Below the pieces are notes generated by a model, which searched no databases, was not told the DNA's origin, and was given only the letters and a program-made list of their open reading frames with translations. A program made the position numbers and the translations under genes. Shown piece after piece: positions 59,303-60,000 of a DNA stretch of 60,000 nt; positions within the stretch are counted from its first letter, which is position 1; the number at the start of each line of letters is the position of its first letter. The stretch is from the NCBI RefSeq assembly GCF_029227915.1, contig NC_079882.1:2606001-2666000 (forward strand), written 5' to 3'. The DNA comes from Hydractinia symbiolongicarpus. Taxonomy: Eukaryota; Cnidaria; Hydrozoa; Anthoathecata; Hydractiniidae.

Positions 59303-60000
59303 GTAAGTAAATTGATTTGTTGGTTTCTCACAAAGGTTTATTTATAACTTTTTGAACTTCGTCGTGTGTGTGTGTTAATGTGTGTAAAAGGAGTTGATGT
59401 AAAAACTGTTATGAACACAACTAATTTTTATCAATTAGTCAGCGTTGTCCAGTGTATTTACTAGCCTTCTACACTGTTCTAAAATTAGAAAAGTTTCCTT
59501 CGTTTAGTTTTCGATTAGTTTTATTAAAGTATGTGTGTATCTATGGTGAGAGACACCAGATACAAGTGGTTAGTGTTCTTTCGCTCTCTAAAACCTTTAA
59601 TTATTTTTCCCAAAGTTGGCAAGTCATAATATTTGACGAAAATTAAATTTCGCGAATTTTGAGAAAAATCAATTTGGTGACATTTTGTTTCTCAATGCTG
59701 TTGATTTTTACTGGTTCACCAACAGTTTTCTAAAATAAAGACTGTTGAAGTTGAAATTCACACATGTTGTTCTTCAAAAGGGAAAAAAAATCTTTTTTAC
59801 AAGATTTAATTTTTTTAAATGCTAGAATTAATTTTTACGAATCGAGAGTAGCAAGTATTCCAATAATTTTCGCGGGAGCTAATTTTCGCAAAATTGTCAA
59901 AAAACCCTCGAATTTTGCGAAAATTAATTCCTTTAAAAATTAATTCCGTTCAGGTCTTTTTTTCTGAAACACCACCTGTTATTTTCACTTTTAACGTCGA
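59303..60000 (+). other. DENND5 intron 10 (partial)
   Basis: After the donor gtaagt at 59,303 no further exon resembling RUN-domain sequence is seen to the right edge. A TG-rich stretch lies at about 59,363-59,385, and GCGAAAATTAATTCC-like sequences occur in both orientations near 59,640 and 59,870-59,950. Confidence 0.5.

Overview
This is an AT-rich, intron-rich animal nuclear window with no bacterial or viral gene organisation. Gene content and repeats suggest a cnidarian, probably a hydrozoan (an inference): an ADAMTS-type protease with MAM domains, a GPKOW orthologue, a DENND5-type Rab exchange factor, Penelope-like and CR1/L2-like retroelements, and Harbinger, hAT and TTAA-flanked DNA transposons. 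Most real exons are short with GT/AG introns, so the coding calls rest on exon chains whose splice phases I checked by hand.

Region 1 (about 1-16,670, minus strand) is a large ADAMTS-like metalloprotease gene, 5' end on the right. In order it has a propeptide, the metalloprotease zinc site and Met-turn, disintegrin-like domain, first TSP1 repeat, cysteine-rich domain, spacer, several TSP1 repeats and a MAM domain. Two things stand out. A complete MAM domain lies inside the cysteine-rich domain. The C-terminal TSP block is tandemly duplicated (1-2,567 copies 3,813-6,100); the distal block carries a truncated spacer exon and a 1-bp frameshift, and the MAM just upstream of it has an in-frame stop. 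The first 550 bases of the window match 3,862-4,411 without a difference, although the adjoining exon is diverged, as expected from recent gene conversion. The N-terminal half of the metalloprotease was not found, and a decayed hAT element (12,630-14,359) sits where it should be.

Region 2 (16,700-33,200) is gene-poor and made of repeats. It holds a decayed ZSWIM3/FAR1-like fragment with a tRNA-like sequence inside it, a 48-bp palindrome, a roughly 128-bp tandem satellite, a Harbinger element (26,669-28,237, TAA target duplication) with remnants of both its genes, and a 2.5-kb TTAA-flanked element (29,813-32,315). The last carries a THAP-domain reading frame and, on the other strand, a broken P2X7-intracellular-domain-like gene that is split by a nested 962-bp element with a 6-bp target duplication.

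Region 3 (33,197-40,924, minus) is a complete GPKOW (G-patch and KOW splicing factor) gene: 14 coding exons, 467 residues, all phases consistent.

Region 4 (41,300-52,200) is a retroelement graveyard: two CR1/L2-like LINE copies in opposite orientation, one interrupted by a 53-bp tandem repeat with A-B-B higher-order structure, and several Penelope-like fragments, including a fold-back with arms near 180 bp and a head-to-head pair.

Region 5 (53,222 to the right edge, plus) is the 5' two thirds of a DENND5A/B-type gene (tripartite DENN module, then the start of the first RUN domain). Ten coding exons give 912 codons in frame and the gene runs off the window. Its first exon starts five bases after a strong splice acceptor, as does (less strongly) GPKOW, which is compatible with spliced-leader trans-splicing or a 5'-UTR intron.
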